From DASVDK01 sp036381125 [NCBI: Thermodesulfobacteriota bacterium] (lineage in GTDB: Bacteria > DASVDK01): a DNA stretch of 18,228 bases. The DNA is taken from positions 1-18,228 of the forward strand of contig DASVDK010000162.1 in assembly GCA_036381125.1 (NCBI GenBank). Direction: 5' to 3'. The notes beneath the pieces are model-generated. The model was not told the origin of the DNA, did no database searches, and saw only the letters and a program-made list of their open reading frames with translations. A program made the position numbers and the translations under genes. Within the stretch, counting starts at the first letter, position 1. Each line of letters begins with the position of its first letter. Positions 1 to 6,356 of this stretch are shown here, one piece after another.

Positions 1-2
1 GA

Positions 3-260
3 CGGGAGATCCGGCACGAGGAGCGGCTTGCGCGCCACGCCGCCATGCGCGCCGCGGCCCGGGCGCGCGAGGTCCGCCATGCCATGGGGGGCGGCCGACC
101 GCCGGTCGTGGACCTGGACCTCGCGGAGGTCTTCCACTGGCGCCGGCTCGGCCGCTCCTTCGAGTGGATCGCCGACGTGCTCGGGGTGTCCGCGGGGACC
201 ATCCGGGCCCGGGTGCGGCAGGCCGGGTTCGCCGATCCCGGGGCGAAGGGTTCCCCGTGA
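3..260 (+). CDS. Small helix-turn-helix protein, 5' end probably outside the window
   Basis: The frame is open from the left edge to the TGA at 258-260. The first in-frame ATG is at 45 (71 residues), but the codons before it already read as a charged helical stretch (EIRHEERLARH), so the real start may lie upstream. The C-terminal half holds a plausible helix-turn-helix: a first helix around FEWIADVLGVS, a turn, then TIRARVRQAGF as recognition helix, like the DNA-binding tails of resolvases and small regulators. No partner domain is visible. Its stop codon overlaps the GTG start of the binding-protein gene (GTGA, 257-260), so it is translationally coupled to the transport operon and could regulate it. 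That role is inference; only the HTH-like pattern is seen. Confidence 0.55.
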   Translation, partial: REIRHEERLARHAAMRAAARAREVRHAMGGGRPPVVDLDLAEVFHWRRLGRSFEWIADVLGVSAGTIRARVRQAGFADPGAKGSP

Positions 261-931
261 GGTGCGTGCCGGCCGTCGTCGCGGCCCTCCTCCTGCTCGG
301 CATGTGCGGCCCTGCCGCCGGGCGCGAGGCGCCGCCCGCCGGCGGCCGCACCGTGATCGACTCGGCCGGCCGCTCGGTGCGCCTGCCGGCGCGGATCGAG
401 CGGGTCTACGCGGCCGGCCACCCGGCAGTCGTCCTCCTCTACACGCTCGCCCCCGACCGGCTCCTCGGTTGGACCCGCCGGCCGACCGAGGAGGAGAAGC
501 CGTTCCTCCTCCCCGCGACCCGCGACCTCCCGGAGTACGGCCGCCTCACGGGCCGCGGCGACACGGCGAACGTGGAGGTCGTCCTCGCCGCGCGGCCCGA
601 CCTGATCCTCGACTACGGCTCCGTCACCCCGACCTCCGCCTCGCTCGCCGGCCGCGGGCGGCTCGCCAGCGTCTCGCTCGAGCAGGTCCTGCTCTGGAAC
701 CCGGAAGTCGTCCTCACGCTCGACTGGGTCTTCTTCGCCGACGGCGTGCGGCGGCCCGAGTGGGAGGGCGTCGATGCAGTCCGAGCCGGGCGCGTCTACA
801 TGGTGCCGAGGCTCCCGTTCCCCTGGTTCGACCGGCCGCCGTCGGTGAACCGCCTGATCGGCGTGCGCTGGCTGCTGCACCTGCTCTACCCCGCCGCCGC
901 GACCGGCGACCTCGGCGAGGCCGCCCGGTGA
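257..931 (+). CDS. Periplasmic substrate-binding protein of a BtuF/FhuD/MolA-type ABC importer, internally shortened
   Basis: Starts at GTG 257, inside the preceding stop codon; 224 residues. Residues 1-22 are a Sec-type signal (RCVPAVVAALLLLGMCGPAAG). Residues 33-130 match the N-lobe of class III binding proteins: VIDSAGRSVRLPARIERVYA, then GRGDTANVEVVLAARPDLIL, then DYGSVTPT. Residues 131-211 match the end of the C-lobe: RGRLASVSLEQVLLWNPEVV, then VRAGRVYMVPRLPFPWFDRP, then PSVNRLIGVRWL. Family members are usually near 300 residues or more. The stretch that normally joins these parts (rest of N-lobe, linker helix, first part of C-lobe, about 100 residues) is absent, and so is the usual C-terminal helix. 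The reading frame stays intact. It would bind a metal chelate, corrinoid, molybdate or tungstate; the downstream Mop gene favours an oxyanion. Whether this short form still binds ligand is doubtful. Confidence 0.8.
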   Translation: MRCVPAVVAALLLLGMCGPAAGREAPPAGGRTVIDSAGRSVRLPARIERVYAAGHPAVVLLYTLAPDRLLGWTRRPTEEEKPFLLPATRDLPEYGRLTGRGDTANVEVVLAARPDLILDYGSVTPTSASLAGRGRLASVSLEQVLLWNPEVVLTLDWVFFADGVRRPEWEGVDAVRAGRVYMVPRLPFPWFDRPPSVNRLIGVRWLLHLLYPAAATGDLGEAAR

Positions 932-2688
932 CGCCGAAGCGGACCGCCGGCCTCGTCGGCCCGGCGCTCGTGCTCCTCGCGCTCGTCCTGGCGTCGTTCG
1001 CCGTCGGCCGGTACCCGGTCTCGCCGCTCGACGTGCTGCGCGTCCTCGCCGGGACGCCACACGACCTGCCGGCGGCGCTCGAGACGGTCGTGCTCCAGAT
1101 CCGGCTGCCGAGGGTGACGGCCGGGATGCTGGTCGGCGCGGCGCTTGCCGCAGCCGGGGCGACCTACCAGAGCCTCTTCCGCAACCCCCTGGTGTCGCCC
1201 GACGTGCTCGGCGTCTCGTCCGGCGCCGGCCTGGGCGCCGCCCTCGGGCTCTTCCTCTCGCTGCCGGTCGCGGCCGTCCAGGGGCTGGCGTTCGCGTTCG
1301 GGCTGGCGGCCGTGGCGATCGCCTACGGCACCGCCGGCGCGGTGAGGCGGACGCACGACCCGGTCCTCGTGCTCGTCCTCGCCGGCGTGGTCGTCGGCAC
1401 GCTCTTCGGCGCCGGGATCTCCCTCCTCAAGTACCTGGCCGACCCGTACGATCAGCTCTCGGCCATCGAGTTCTGGCTCCTCGGCAGCCTGGCGTCCGCG
1501 CGTCTCGACGACCTGGCCGGCGTGGTGCCGGCCGTGGTCCTCGGGCTGCTGCCGCTCGTCCTCCTCAGGTGGCGCATCAACGTCCTCGCCCTGGGGGACG
1601 ACGAGGCGCGCGCGCTCGGCGTCGACGCCAGGCGGCTGCGGCCGGTCGTCGTGGCCGCGGCCACGCTCGTGACGGCGGCCGCCGTCTCGATCACCGGGAT
1701 CATCGGCTGGGTGGGGCTCGTCGTCCCGCACGCGGCGCGCCTGCTCGTCGGTCCCGAGTTCACGCGCCTTCTGCCGACCTCCATGCTCATCGGCGCCGGC
1801 TACCTGCTCGCCGTGGACGACCTGGCGCGCACGGTCGCGCACGTCGAGGTGCCGCTCGGCGTCCTCAACGCGGTCGCCGGTGCGCCGGTCTTCCTCTGGC
1901 TCCTCGCGCGGGCGCTTGCCCTCGGCTACCCCGGCCGGCCGGTCGGCCGTGACGTCTCGCTCGACGTGGCGCCCGGCGAGGTCACGGTCCTGCTCGGCCC
2001 GAACGGCAGCGGCAAGACGACGCTCTTCAAGACGCTCCTCGGCCTCCTCGCGCCCCAGGGGGGAGAGGTCCTCCTCGGCGGCACGAGGCTCGAGCGCATC
2101 CCGCCGCGCGCGCTCGCCCGGACGGCGGCCTACGTCCCGCAGGCCTACACCGGCTACTTCCCCTATACCGTCCTCGACACCGTCCTCATGGGCCGCACCG
2201 CGCGGCTATCGCTCTTCGCGACGCCGTCGCGCGCCGACCGCGCCGTCGCGGCGCGCAGCCTCGACCTCCTCGGGGTCGGCCACCTCGCCGACGCGCCCCT
2301 CACGGCGGTCAGCGGCGGCGAGCGGCAGCTCGTCCTCGTCGCCCGCGCGCTCGCCCAGGAGCCGGCGCTCCTCGTCATGGACGAGCCGACCGCCAGCCTC
2401 GACTTCGGCAACCAGGTGCGCGTCCTCGAGCGGATCGCGCGGCTCGCGGACGAGGGGATCGGGGTCCTCCTCTCGACCCACGACCCCGACCAGGCGTTCC
2501 TCTACGGGGACCGGGTCGCGATCCTGCACGGCGGCCGTCTCGTCGCGCTCGGGTCGCCCGAGGCGGTGATCACGCCGGAGACGCTTCGGGTCGCCTACGG
2601 CGTGGAGGTCGAGGTCGTCCGGCTCGACGGCAGGCGCAGGGTGTGCGTCCCGAGGCTACCCGCGCGGGCGGGCCATCGAGTCCGGTAA
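928..2688 (+). CDS. Fused permease-ATPase of a BtuCD/FecCDE/MolBC-type ABC importer
   Basis: Starts at GTG 928, which overlaps the previous stop (GTGA); 586 residues. Residues 1 to about 328 are a FecCD/BtuC permease with many hydrophobic spans, the NPLVSPDVLG motif (87-96) and GIIGWVGLVVPHAARLLVG (257-275). Residues from about 329 to 586 are the nucleotide-binding domain: A-loop Tyr in ALGYPGRPV (331-339), Walker A GPNGSGKTT (357-365), Q-loop Gln405, signature VSGGE (461-465), Walker B LLVMDEP (481-487) and H-loop His518. In most genomes these are two genes. Here the permease ends FLWLLAR and runs straight into ALALGYPGRPVGRDVSL, so only the last few permease residues, the intergenic gap and the first few ATPase residues are missing. 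All catalytic motifs survive. In a two-subunit importer this gives one permease and one ATPase per chain, so a homodimer would make a full transporter. Confidence 0.88.
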   Translation: MTPKRTAGLVGPALVLLALVLASFAVGRYPVSPLDVLRVLAGTPHDLPAALETVVLQIRLPRVTAGMLVGAALAAAGATYQSLFRNPLVSPDVLGVSSGAGLGAALGLFLSLPVAAVQGLAFAFGLAAVAIAYGTAGAVRRTHDPVLVLVLAGVVVGTLFGAGISLLKYLADPYDQLSAIEFWLLGSLASARLDDLAGVVPAVVLGLLPLVLLRWRINVLALGDDEARALGVDARRLRPVVVAAATLVTAAAVSITGIIGWVGLVVPHAARLLVGPEFTRLLPTSMLIGAGYLLAVDDLARTVAHVEVPLGVLNAVAGAPVFLWLLARALALGYPGRPVGRDVSLDVAPGEVTVLLGPNGSGKTTLFKTLLGLLAPQGGEVLLGGTRLERIPPRALARTAAYVPQAYTGYFPYTVLDTVLMGRTARLSLFATPSRADRAVAARSLDLLGVGHLADAPLTAVSGGERQLVLVARALAQEPALLVMDEPTASLDFGNQVRVLERIARLADEGIGVLLSTHDPDQAFLYGDRVAILHGGRLVALGSPEAVITPETLRVAYGVEVEVVRLDGRRRVCVPRLPARAGHRVR

Positions 2689-2703
2689 GCGGAGGAAGTG
2701 GTC

Positions 2704-2916
2704 ATGGCGAAGATCAGCGGGCGGAACAAGCTCCCCGCCACGGTGAAGCAGGTGGTCAGGGACGGCGTGATGGCCAAGGTGGTGCTCGACGGCCCGGGCG
2801 GCGTGGAGATCACCGCCGTCATCACGGCCGACGCGGCGGACGACCTCGGCCTCGCGACGGGTCAGAAGGTCACCGCTCTCATCAAGGCCACCGAGATCAT
2901 GGTCATGAAGGACTGA
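2704..2916 (+). CDS. mop: Molbindin, molybdate/tungstate-binding Mop domain protein
   Basis: The ATG at 2704 is preceded by GGAGGA (2691-2696) at a 7-base gap; a GTG at 2698 would add two residues but overlaps the ribosome-binding site. The product is 70 residues, the usual size of a single Mop/TOBE domain. It opens with SGRNKLPATVKQVVRDGVMA and continues with VVLDGPGGVEITAVIT, GLATGQKVTALIKATEIMVM; SxRNxLxGxV-like openings and the closing IKxTxVM strand are hallmarks of molbindins. These proteins assemble into hexamers that store molybdate or tungstate in the cytoplasm. It follows the fused transporter by 15 bases, so it is probably co-transcribed with it and suggests that the importer carries an oxyanion. 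The gene is followed by a strong hairpin. Confidence 0.9.
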   Translation: MAKISGRNKLPATVKQVVRDGVMAKVVLDGPGGVEITAVITADAADDLGLATGQKVTALIKATEIMVMKD

Positions 2917-2921
2917 CGGTT

Positions 2922-2974
2922 CTGGCCCGGGAGGCCCCACGTACCGCGAACGGCACGTGAGGCCTCCCGGCCAG
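2922..2974 (+). terminator. Hairpin after mop, between convergent genes
   Basis: The left arm (2922-2942, starting CTGGCCCGGGAGGCC) pairs with the right arm (2955-2974, ending GCCTCCCGGCCAG) over about 19 pairs, with one bulged base and one mismatch, around a 12-base loop. It starts six bases after the mop stop. There is no T-run, so it may end transcription poorly on its own or act with Rho. It could serve both mop and the convergent lipoprotein gene. Confidence 0.6.
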
Positions 2975-3042
2975 CCTGCGCTGCGAGGGGCGTGGTTCGG
3001 CTCCGTCCTGGCGCGCCGCCCACGCCCCGCCCTGCCGGCGCT

Positions 3043-3057
3043 CGGGCCTTCGGCCCG
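3043..3057. other. Short GC hairpin in the mop/lipoprotein gap
   Basis: CGGGCC and GGCCCG flank TTC, giving a perfect 6-bp stem. It may be a second terminator arm for the minus-strand lipoprotein gene that ends at 3092. The rest of 2975-3081 shows no reading frame with coding character. Confidence 0.35.
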
Positions 3058-3091
3058 GGGCCGCTCGCGCGGCCCGCATTCCCGCTACTAG

Positions 3092-4300
3092 CTAGCGGAA
3101 CACGCTGGTCCAGACCTGGGTGCCGCTGCTCGTGGTCTCGACCCAGGCGGTGACGGTCGCCGAGCCGTCCATCGCGACCCGCGGCGCGCTGCCGTCGCCG
3201 GTCGAGCTCGACTGCAGCTTCGTCGCCGAGGCCCACCCGCTGGCCGTGGCGTACCGGCGCGCCCAGATGACGCCCCGACCCACGTCCTGCGTCCAGACCA
3301 CGGTCGCGTTGCCGGCGCCGTCCATCGCGACGCGAGGCTCGAGGGCGGTCCCGGCGAGGTCGCTCTCGAGGCCCTGGGCGGCCTGCCAGACGCCGCCCGA
3401 GAGCCGGCTCGACCGGACCCGGTAGTCCGAGCCCTCGAGCCTCACCCAGACCGCGACCGCGTCTCCGCTCGCGTCCATCGCCACCTGCGGCGCGGCCGCC
3501 TCGGCATCCACGGCGTCGGTGGCATCGACGGGCGCCCCGGCGGTCCAGGTGCCGGAGGCGGCGTCGAAGCGGCTGGCCCAGACGCGCGCGCCGGACCCGC
3601 CGCTGTTGGCCTGGAGCCAGACCGCCACGGCGTTGCCCTCGTCGTCGATCGCGACGCGCGGATGGGCCGCGTCGGTGTCCTCCGACTCGAGCGGCTCCGG
3701 CGAGGTCCAGCTCTCGTCGGCGGCGTCGTACCGGGTCGCGTAGACGCTGGCCGAGGTCCCGTCGGACTCCGTCCAGACGACCACGAGGTGGTTACCCGCC
3801 GACGTGGCGGCGTGCGCCCCCGTCACCTCCCCGCCGCCGTCGAGGGGCACGCTCCCCTCGAAGCCGGGGATGTCGGTCCGGTATCTGTTCGCCCAGAGCG
3901 TCGATCGGTTCGAGAAGTCCTCCTGCAGCCAGACGGCGATGCCGCTGCCGGTGCCGTCCATCGCGACATACGGCCTCGTGGCGCCGAGGCTCACGCCGTC
4001 GTCGAGCTTCACCGGGGTGGCGCCCCAGCCGGTCGACGGCTCGTACCGCAGGGCCAGGATCTCGTTGCGCCCCGTCGTCGCGTTCTCCTGGGACCAGATG
4101 GCGAGGGCCGCCCCGCTCGCATCCATCGCGAGCTCCGGGGTCTCGACGGCGGTCGTCGCCGCGTCGAGCGGCCCGACGGGCGAGGCCCAGCCCCCCGCCG
4201 GGGTATACCGGCGCGCGAGCAGGTCTGTGGCGCTTCCCACGCTCACGAACGTGAGGAGCGCGCCGCCGGCGCCGTCCATGGCGACGCGAGGCTCGGCCGT
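3092..4300 (-). repeat. Tandem in-gene repeats coding the PRVAMDG blades
   Basis: The plus strand repeatedly shows GTCCATCGCGAC or close variants (near 3168, 3320, 3474, 3958, 4122, 4276, with ATCGATCGCGAC-like variants near 3647), spaced about 150-165 bases or multiples of this. This is the reverse complement of the codons for VAMDG/VAMDA. The high DNA similarity of the core codons suggests blade duplication or strong codon constraint. Confidence 0.65.
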
Positions 4301-4444
4301 GGGCGTCGTCGTGCCGCCCGCGTTCGTCGGCGGGGCCCAGCCGGTCTTGGGCGCCTTCTTTACCTTGCAGCCCCCCACGGAGACCGAGACGAGGGCCACG
4401 AGGATCCACGCGGTGATCGAGGTGACATGTCGAGGCGCGAGCAT
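3092..4444 (-). CDS. Repeat lipoprotein, probable beta-propeller
   Basis: The start chosen is the ATG at 4444, preceded by AAGGAG nine bases upstream; the frame stays open for 42 more codons but those residues do not look like a signal. The 450-residue product begins with a lipoprotein signal: MLAPRHVTSITAWILVALVS, then VSVGGC, with lipidation Cys26. After a short linker come about eight repeats of 45-55 residues. Each has a core like PRVAMDGAGNATVVWTQ followed by a strand like VWARRYxxxxGW; variants include PELAMDASGAALAIWSQ, PYVAMDGTGSGIAVWLQ and PRVAIDDEGNAVAVWLQ. Such Asp/Gly-turn, Trp-ending repeats fit an eight-bladed propeller with each repeat giving one blade. No catalytic motif is seen. 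It is likely anchored in the outer membrane. The function is unknown; ligand or protein binding is the reasonable guess. Confidence 0.82.
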   Translation of the reverse strand: MLAPRHVTSITAWILVALVSVSVGGCKVKKAPKTGWAPPTNAGGTTTPTAEPRVAMDGAGGALLTFVSVGSATDLLARRYTPAGGWASPVGPLDAATTAVETPELAMDASGAALAIWSQENATTGRNEILALRYEPSTGWGATPVKLDDGVSLGATRPYVAMDGTGSGIAVWLQEDFSNRSTLWANRYRTDIPGFEGSVPLDGGGEVTGAHAATSAGNHLVVVWTESDGTSASVYATRYDAADESWTSPEPLESEDTDAAHPRVAIDDEGNAVAVWLQANSGGSGARVWASRFDAASGTWTAGAPVDATDAVDAEAAAPQVAMDASGDAVAVWVRLEGSDYRVRSSRLSGGVWQAAQGLESDLAGTALEPRVAMDGAGNATVVWTQDVGRGVIWARRYATASGWASATKLQSSSTGDGSAPRVAMDGSATVTAWVETTSSGTQVWTSVFR

Positions 4445-4457
4445 ATCCGCGTACTCC

Positions 4458-4541
4458 TTACCTACCCGGGGGCAGGCACCCGTCCAACACGATGCGCGTG
4501 ACCCCGGCGATGTCGCGGGCGTGACCGTACAGGGTCTCCAC
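4458..4541 (-). CDS. Possible 27-residue leader peptide or gene remnant upstream of the lipoprotein
   Basis: A minus-strand frame opens after a TAA at 4578-4580 and ends at TAA 4458-4460, immediately before the ribosome-binding site of the lipoprotein gene. From GTG 4541 it reads VETLYGHARDIAGVTRIVLD then GCLPPGR; upstream in frame are VCLASA. The composition looks protein-like, unlike most shadow frames here. It could be a coupled leader peptide or the tail of a lost gene. I do not recognise it, and chance is a real alternative. Confidence 0.2.
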   Translation of the reverse strand: METLYGHARDIAGVTRIVLDGCLPPGR

Positions 4542-4552
4542 GGCGGAGGCAA
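4524..4552 (-). promoter_or_regulatory. Weak sigma70-like promoter candidate for the lipoprotein gene
   Basis: On the minus strand TTGCCT (4547-4552) and TACGGT (4524-4529) are separated by 17 bases, and lie about 80 bases upstream of the ATG at 4444. The -10 match is poor. It would conflict with the small reading frame at 4458-4541 if that were translated from its own start. Confidence 0.22.
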
Positions 4553-4694
4553 GGCAAACTCTGGGGTCAAATGAACCTTACTGGGGCCAGGCCCGAGGCC
4601 GGCGGTCGACGGCCCCGATCGGGACCGGGCTCCGCGCGCGCGTGGCGCGGGGCCCCGATGGGGTGGCGGATCCCGAGGTCGGCGCGGCGTCCCG

Positions 4695-5555
4695 TCAGTC
4701 GCGCGCGGTGGACGGCAGGCCCATGGCGCGCGCCACCAGGCGGTCGCGCCACCGGTCGGGGAGGAGGCCGACGAGAATCCGGAGGCGGGCGTCGGCGCCG
4801 ACGACGTACCGGGTGCGCGGGCGCCGCGCGGTCAGCGCGTGGAGGACGGCGTCGGCCACGCGGCCGGCCGGGATCGCGCCGCGCGCCGCCCGGTCGGCGG
4901 CGCGCTCGAGGGCCGCCATGCCGCGCTCGTAGAGGGCGAGCGTCGCGGCCGGCATCGCCGGCAGGCGCCGCCGGGCGTGCTCGGCCGACTTCCGCCAGAT
5001 GGGGGTGGCGACGGCGCCCGGCTCGACGATCGCCACCTCGATGCCGAAGGGGCGCACCTCGAGCCGCAGGGCGTCGGTGAGCGCCTCGAGGGCGAACTTC
5101 GAGGCGGCGTAGGGCCCGAGGAACGGCGTCGCGAAGCGCCCGGAGACCGAGCCGACGTTCACGATGCGGCCGCGGCCGGTCCTGAGGAGCGGCAGCATCG
5201 CCTGCGTGACCGCGACCTGGCCGACCACGTTCACCTCGAGCTGGTCGCGCAGGCTCTCGAGCGGCAGGCACTCGAGCGGGCCGGCCACGGCGATGCCGGC
5301 GTTGTTGACGAGGCCGGCCAGGCCCGACGAGCCGGCCGCCTCGGCCACCGTCCGGGCCGCGGCGGCGATCGACGCGCCGTCGGTGACGTCGAGCCTGAGG
5401 GGCACGAGCCGGGCAGAGGCCCCGCGCGCGAGCGCCTCGGCGTCGGCATCGCGCCGGACGCCCGCGAAGACGCGGAAGCCCTCGGCGTCGAGCCGCCGCG
5501 CGCACGCCTCCCCGATCCCGGTGGAGGCGCCGGTGACCACGACGGCGCGAGTCAC
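4695..5555 (-). CDS. Short-chain dehydrogenase/reductase (SDR), NAD(P)-dependent
   Basis: The 286-residue product is a classical SDR. It has the nucleotide-binding TGASTGIG at residues 8-15, LDVTD at 55-59 (adenine contact), NNAG at 84-87, catalytic Ser136 in VGSVSG, and Tyr149/Lys153 in PYAASK. PGAVATPIW around 179-187 is the usual segment after the active site. RR at 34-35 after the second strand hints at NADPH preference. The C-terminal part (about 190-286) extends beyond the classical fold and ends with RILVGLLPDRWRDRLVARAM, as in SDRs of lipid or ketone reduction. The substrate cannot be read from sequence. The ATG overlaps the stop of the DUF4197 gene (ATGA, 5552-5555), so the two are translationally coupled. 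Confidence 0.9.
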   Translation of the reverse strand: MTRAVVVTGASTGIGEACARRLDAEGFRVFAGVRRDADAEALARGASARLVPLRLDVTDGASIAAAARTVAEAAGSSGLAGLVNNAGIAVAGPLECLPLESLRDQLEVNVVGQVAVTQAMLPLLRTGRGRIVNVGSVSGRFATPFLGPYAASKFALEALTDALRLEVRPFGIEVAIVEPGAVATPIWRKSAEHARRRLPAMPAATLALYERGMAALERAADRAARGAIPAGRVADAVLHALTARRPRTRYVVGADARLRILVGLLPDRWRDRLVARAMGLPSTARD

Positions 5556-6277
5556 GACCGCCGCCCGAACACGTCGCGCAGGATCTCGGTCGTGCGAGCG
5601 GCCGGATCGGTGCGGATCCGCTTCTCCTCCTCGCCGAGGACGAGGAAGAGGCCCGAGAGGGCCCGCGCCGTCACGTAGTCGTCGAGGTCCACGGCCTGCG
5701 GCCTGGCGAGCGGGATGCGGTTGTACCGCGCGACGAGCGCCCGATACTGGCGCGTCACGCCGACCTCGTCGAGGGCGCGGCCCACGATCGGGCGGAAGGC
5801 GGCCGTGAGCGGCGCCGTGGTCCTTGCCCGGAAGTAGTCGGTCGCCGCGGTGTCGGGCCCGTTCAGGATGCGGCGGGCGTCGGCGATCGTCATCTGCGCG
5901 ATCGCGTCCCAGAAGATCCGCTTCGCCCGCGGAGCCGCCTGCTCGGCCGCCCGGTTCATGCCGAGCACGAAGCGGTCCACCTCGGCGCCGAGCCCGACGC
6001 GCCGCAGCGTCCGCTCGAGCGTCTCGAGCTCCGGCGGCATCGGGATGCGGATGCGGGCGTTACCGAAGTAGCCGTCGCGGCGGCCGGTCACGCCGACGGC
6101 CGTCTCGGTGCCGACCCGCAGGGCATCCTTGAGGCCCTGCGCGATGCGCGCCTCGGTGAGCGGCGCTCCCGGCGAGAGGCCTCCCCCGCGCAGGAGATCG
6201 TCGACGCTCGGCGGCGAGCCGGCGGCACAGCCCGCCACCGCGAGCGCCGCGAGGAGCAGGGCGACGTATCGGGTCAT
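5552..6277 (-). CDS. DUF4197 family lipoprotein
   Basis: 241 residues, starting at ATG 6277 with GGAGGA seven bases upstream. The N-terminus MTRYVALLLAALAVAGC is a lipoprotein signal with lipobox VAGC and Cys17. The rest matches DUF4197: GLKDALRVGTETAVGVTGRR, GYFGNARIRIPMPPELETLE, RVGLGAEVDRFVLGMNRAAE, DAIAQMTIADARRILNG, ATDYFRARTTAPL. The family is widespread in proteobacteria-like diderms and its biochemical role is unknown. It is the first gene of a two-gene unit with the SDR. A good promoter candidate lies just upstream. Confidence 0.9.
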   Translation of the reverse strand: MTRYVALLLAALAVAGCAAGSPPSVDDLLRGGGLSPGAPLTEARIAQGLKDALRVGTETAVGVTGRRDGYFGNARIRIPMPPELETLERTLRRVGLGAEVDRFVLGMNRAAEQAAPRAKRIFWDAIAQMTIADARRILNGPDTAATDYFRARTTAPLTAAFRPIVGRALDEVGVTRQYRALVARYNRIPLARPQAVDLDDYVTARALSGLFLVLGEEEKRIRTDPAARTTEILRDVFGRRS

Positions 6278-6317
6278 GGTCGTGTCCTCCGGGCGCGCGG
6301 GGTGGAGCGGCGCGGAG

Positions 6318-6344
6318 CCTATACCCGCCCACAGGGCCCGTCAA
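6318..6344 (-). promoter_or_regulatory. Sigma70-like promoter for the DUF4197-SDR pair
   Basis: On the minus strand TTGACG (6339-6344) and TATAGG (6318-6323) are separated by 15 bases, a little short of the ideal 17. This is the closest match to a consensus promoter in the window and sits in the 79-base gap between the EamA stop (6357) and the DUF4197 start (6277), about 40 bases upstream of the ATG. Confidence 0.5.
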
Positions 6345-6356
6345 GCGCGGGGCGGC

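Noticed and set aside
28-927. Long 5' extension of the permease-ATPase frame
   Set aside because: The translation is Arg/Pro-rich without family signatures, and overlaps the clear binding-protein gene in another frame. The permease begins at GTG 928.
886-1842. Long minus-strand open frame over the permease
   Set aside because: Its translation is highly charged and repetitive, as expected from the antisense of GC-rich coding DNA. The plus-strand permease is unambiguous.
3082-3098. Palindrome CCGCTA-CTAGC-TAGCGG at the lipoprotein stop codon
   Set aside because: The 6-bp stem is too weak to call as a terminator or integration site on its own.
3092-4444. Regular spacing of GTCCATCGCGAC suggested a CRISPR-like array
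   Set aside because: The repeats are short, diverged, and in frame with protein repeats about 50 codons long, so they are coding.
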